A stretch of DNA of 64,000 nt. Origin: Prolixibacteraceae bacterium. GTDB lineage: Bacteria > Bacteroidota > Bacteroidia > Bacteroidales > Prolixibacteraceae. Positions 63,215 to 64,000 of this stretch are shown here, piece by piece; the stretch's first letter is position 1, and the number at the start of each line of letters is the position of its first letter. The stretch is taken from contig CP081303.1 in NCBI GenBank assembly GCA_019720755.1, positions 4,398,501-4,462,500 on the forward strand, read 5' to 3'. The notes below the pieces were generated by a model that searched no databases, was not told where the DNA came from, and saw only the letters and a program-made list of their open reading frames with translations. Position numbers and translations under genes: made by a program.

Positions 63215-64000
63215 ATGCAGAATTTTGATTTTATTAATCCGACGATGATCAAATTTGGTAAAGACCAAATTGGAACAATGAATCAAGTGATTCCTCAAGG
63301 GGCAAAGGTGATGGTTTTATATGGAGGTGGTAGTATTAAGCGTACTGGTATTTATGATCAGGTGATGGCTGCACTTAAAGGTTTTGAAGTGATTGAGTTT
63401 TCTGGTATTCCTTCGAATCCAGAATTTGAGGTGTTGATGGATGCAGTAAAGATCGTGCAGTCAGATAATGTTCAGTTTCTACTTGCAGTAGGAGGTGGAT
63501 CGGTTATTGATGGGACTAAATTTATCTCTGCAGCCTCGCTTTATGAGGGGGATGATCCTTGGGATTTGATTGTGAAGCAAGAGCCAATTATGCAAGGAGT
63601 ACCTTTCGGGACAGTATTGACTTTGCCTGCAACGGGATCGGAAATGAACTATGCAGCAGTGATAACAAAAGGAGAGACTTCGGAAAAACTGCTAATGCAA
63701 GGGCTTGGGTTGTTTCCTAAATTTTCTGTACTAGATCCTTCTGTTGTGTCTACTGTTCCTAAGAGACAGTTGGTGAATGGATTGATCGACTCTTTCAGTC
63801 ACGTTCTAGAGCAGTATTTGACATATCCTGTTGGAGCCATGTTGCAAGATCGTTATGCAGAAAGTGTACTAAAGACTTTAATCGAGGTGGCACCTGTAAT
63901 CGTCAATGATCCTTCTAACTATGAAGCAGCAGCAAATTATATGTGGTGTTGCACCAATGCACTGAATGGTATGTTGCAAAATGGGGTTCCTGTGGATTGG
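63215..64000 (+). CDS. Iron-containing alcohol dehydrogenase (YqhD/BDH type), 3' end missing
   Basis: The frame is open from the ATG at 63215 to the window edge (262 codons). It begins MQNFDFINPTMIKFGKDQIG, with the family cofactor motif AVGGGSVIDGTKFIS and TLPATGSEMNYAAVITK. A metal-binding Asp and His lie in the DSFSHVLEQY stretch (D-x-x-x-H); the two later His ligands fall outside the window or near its end. YqhD-type enzymes reduce aldehydes with NADPH, often as detoxification. The upstream TetR gene and the shared operator sites suggest induction by a carbonyl compound, which is inference. The start follows AAAGAG about 8 nt upstream. Confidence 0.9.
   Translation, partial: MQNFDFINPTMIKFGKDQIGTMNQVIPQGAKVMVLYGGGSIKRTGIYDQVMAALKGFEVIEFSGIPSNPEFEVLMDAVKIVQSDNVQFLLAVGGGSVIDGTKFISAASLYEGDDPWDLIVKQEPIMQGVPFGTVLTLPATGSEMNYAAVITKGETSEKLLMQGLGLFPKFSVLDPSVVSTVPKRQLVNGLIDSFSHVLEQYLTYPVGAMLQDRYAESVLKTLIEVAPVIVNDPSNYEAAANYMWCCTNALNGMLQNGVPVDW

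Noticed and set aside
1-64000. CRISPR array or integrated phage
   Set aside because: No regularly spaced direct repeats of CRISPR type, no integrase, and no phage structural genes were found; the only mobile element seen is the IS5-family insertion.

Overview
The window reads as a chromosome segment of a low-GC, marine-type member of the Bacteroidota, probably near the Marinilabiliales/Prolixibacteraceae. The evidence is gene content: type IX secretion (T9SS) type B C-terminal sorting domains, PorP/SprF and PorE-like partners, an S46 dipeptidyl-peptidase, fused SecDF, a Bacteroidota-style Na+/H+ antiporter NhaD, and promoters resembling TTG-N20-TAnnTTTG. Gene density is high, most intergenic gaps carry clear intrinsic terminators, and I found no tRNA, rRNA or CRISPR array.

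Layout. 1-2.6 kb: the 3' part of a concentrative nucleoside transporter, then thyA-folA. 3.1-17.3 kb: a 13-kb gene for a ~4,380-residue PKD-repeat adhesin with a type B sorting domain, followed 12 nt later by a PorP/SprF protein, the sprB-sprF arrangement of gliding and adhesion systems. 17.7-23 kb (minus): an S46 peptidase, rnhB, and an exbB-X-exbD-exbD energising operon. 23.2-32.8 kb (minus): a housekeeping run (ansA, tatD, DUF4105, a tRNA methyltransferase, a TIGR02757 protein, lolD-like, a Ca2+/Na+ exchanger, tatA, secDF). 32.9-44.2 kb: a retropepsin-like protein, mdh, ppa, a pseudouridine synthase, glmM, a small HTH protein, a small membrane protein, nhaD, pyrF, prfA and purM. 44.5-49.4 kb (minus): a second T9SS surface operon encoding an MBG-repeat protein, PorP/SprF, and a PorE-like TPR/PD40/OmpA protein. 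49.9 kb: dapD.

50.7-56.1 kb is the accessory part and the most interesting. Directly after dapD lie two tandem ~235-bp units. Each has the same promoter-like block, a hairpin whose stem has changed on both sides while the loop motif is kept, and its own terminator; I read these as two paralogous small RNA genes. Next come an outer-membrane protein and an RTX-repeat lipoprotein. Then comes a toxin - XRE antitoxin - SecB-like chaperone (TAC) operon, split between antitoxin and chaperone by an intact 1,273-bp IS5-family element with inverted repeats and a TAAA target duplication. Removing the element restores a 22-nt antitoxin-chaperone gap.

56.2-64 kb: rsgA, a comM/yifB-type ATPase, an outer-membrane barrel protein, an 11-bp tandem repeat in a long gap, a sialidase-like BNR lipoprotein, and a TetR regulator. 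The regulator is followed by a truncated iron-type alcohol dehydrogenase. The regulator and the dehydrogenase are each preceded by a TGAA-N6-TTCA site, suggesting one TetR regulon.
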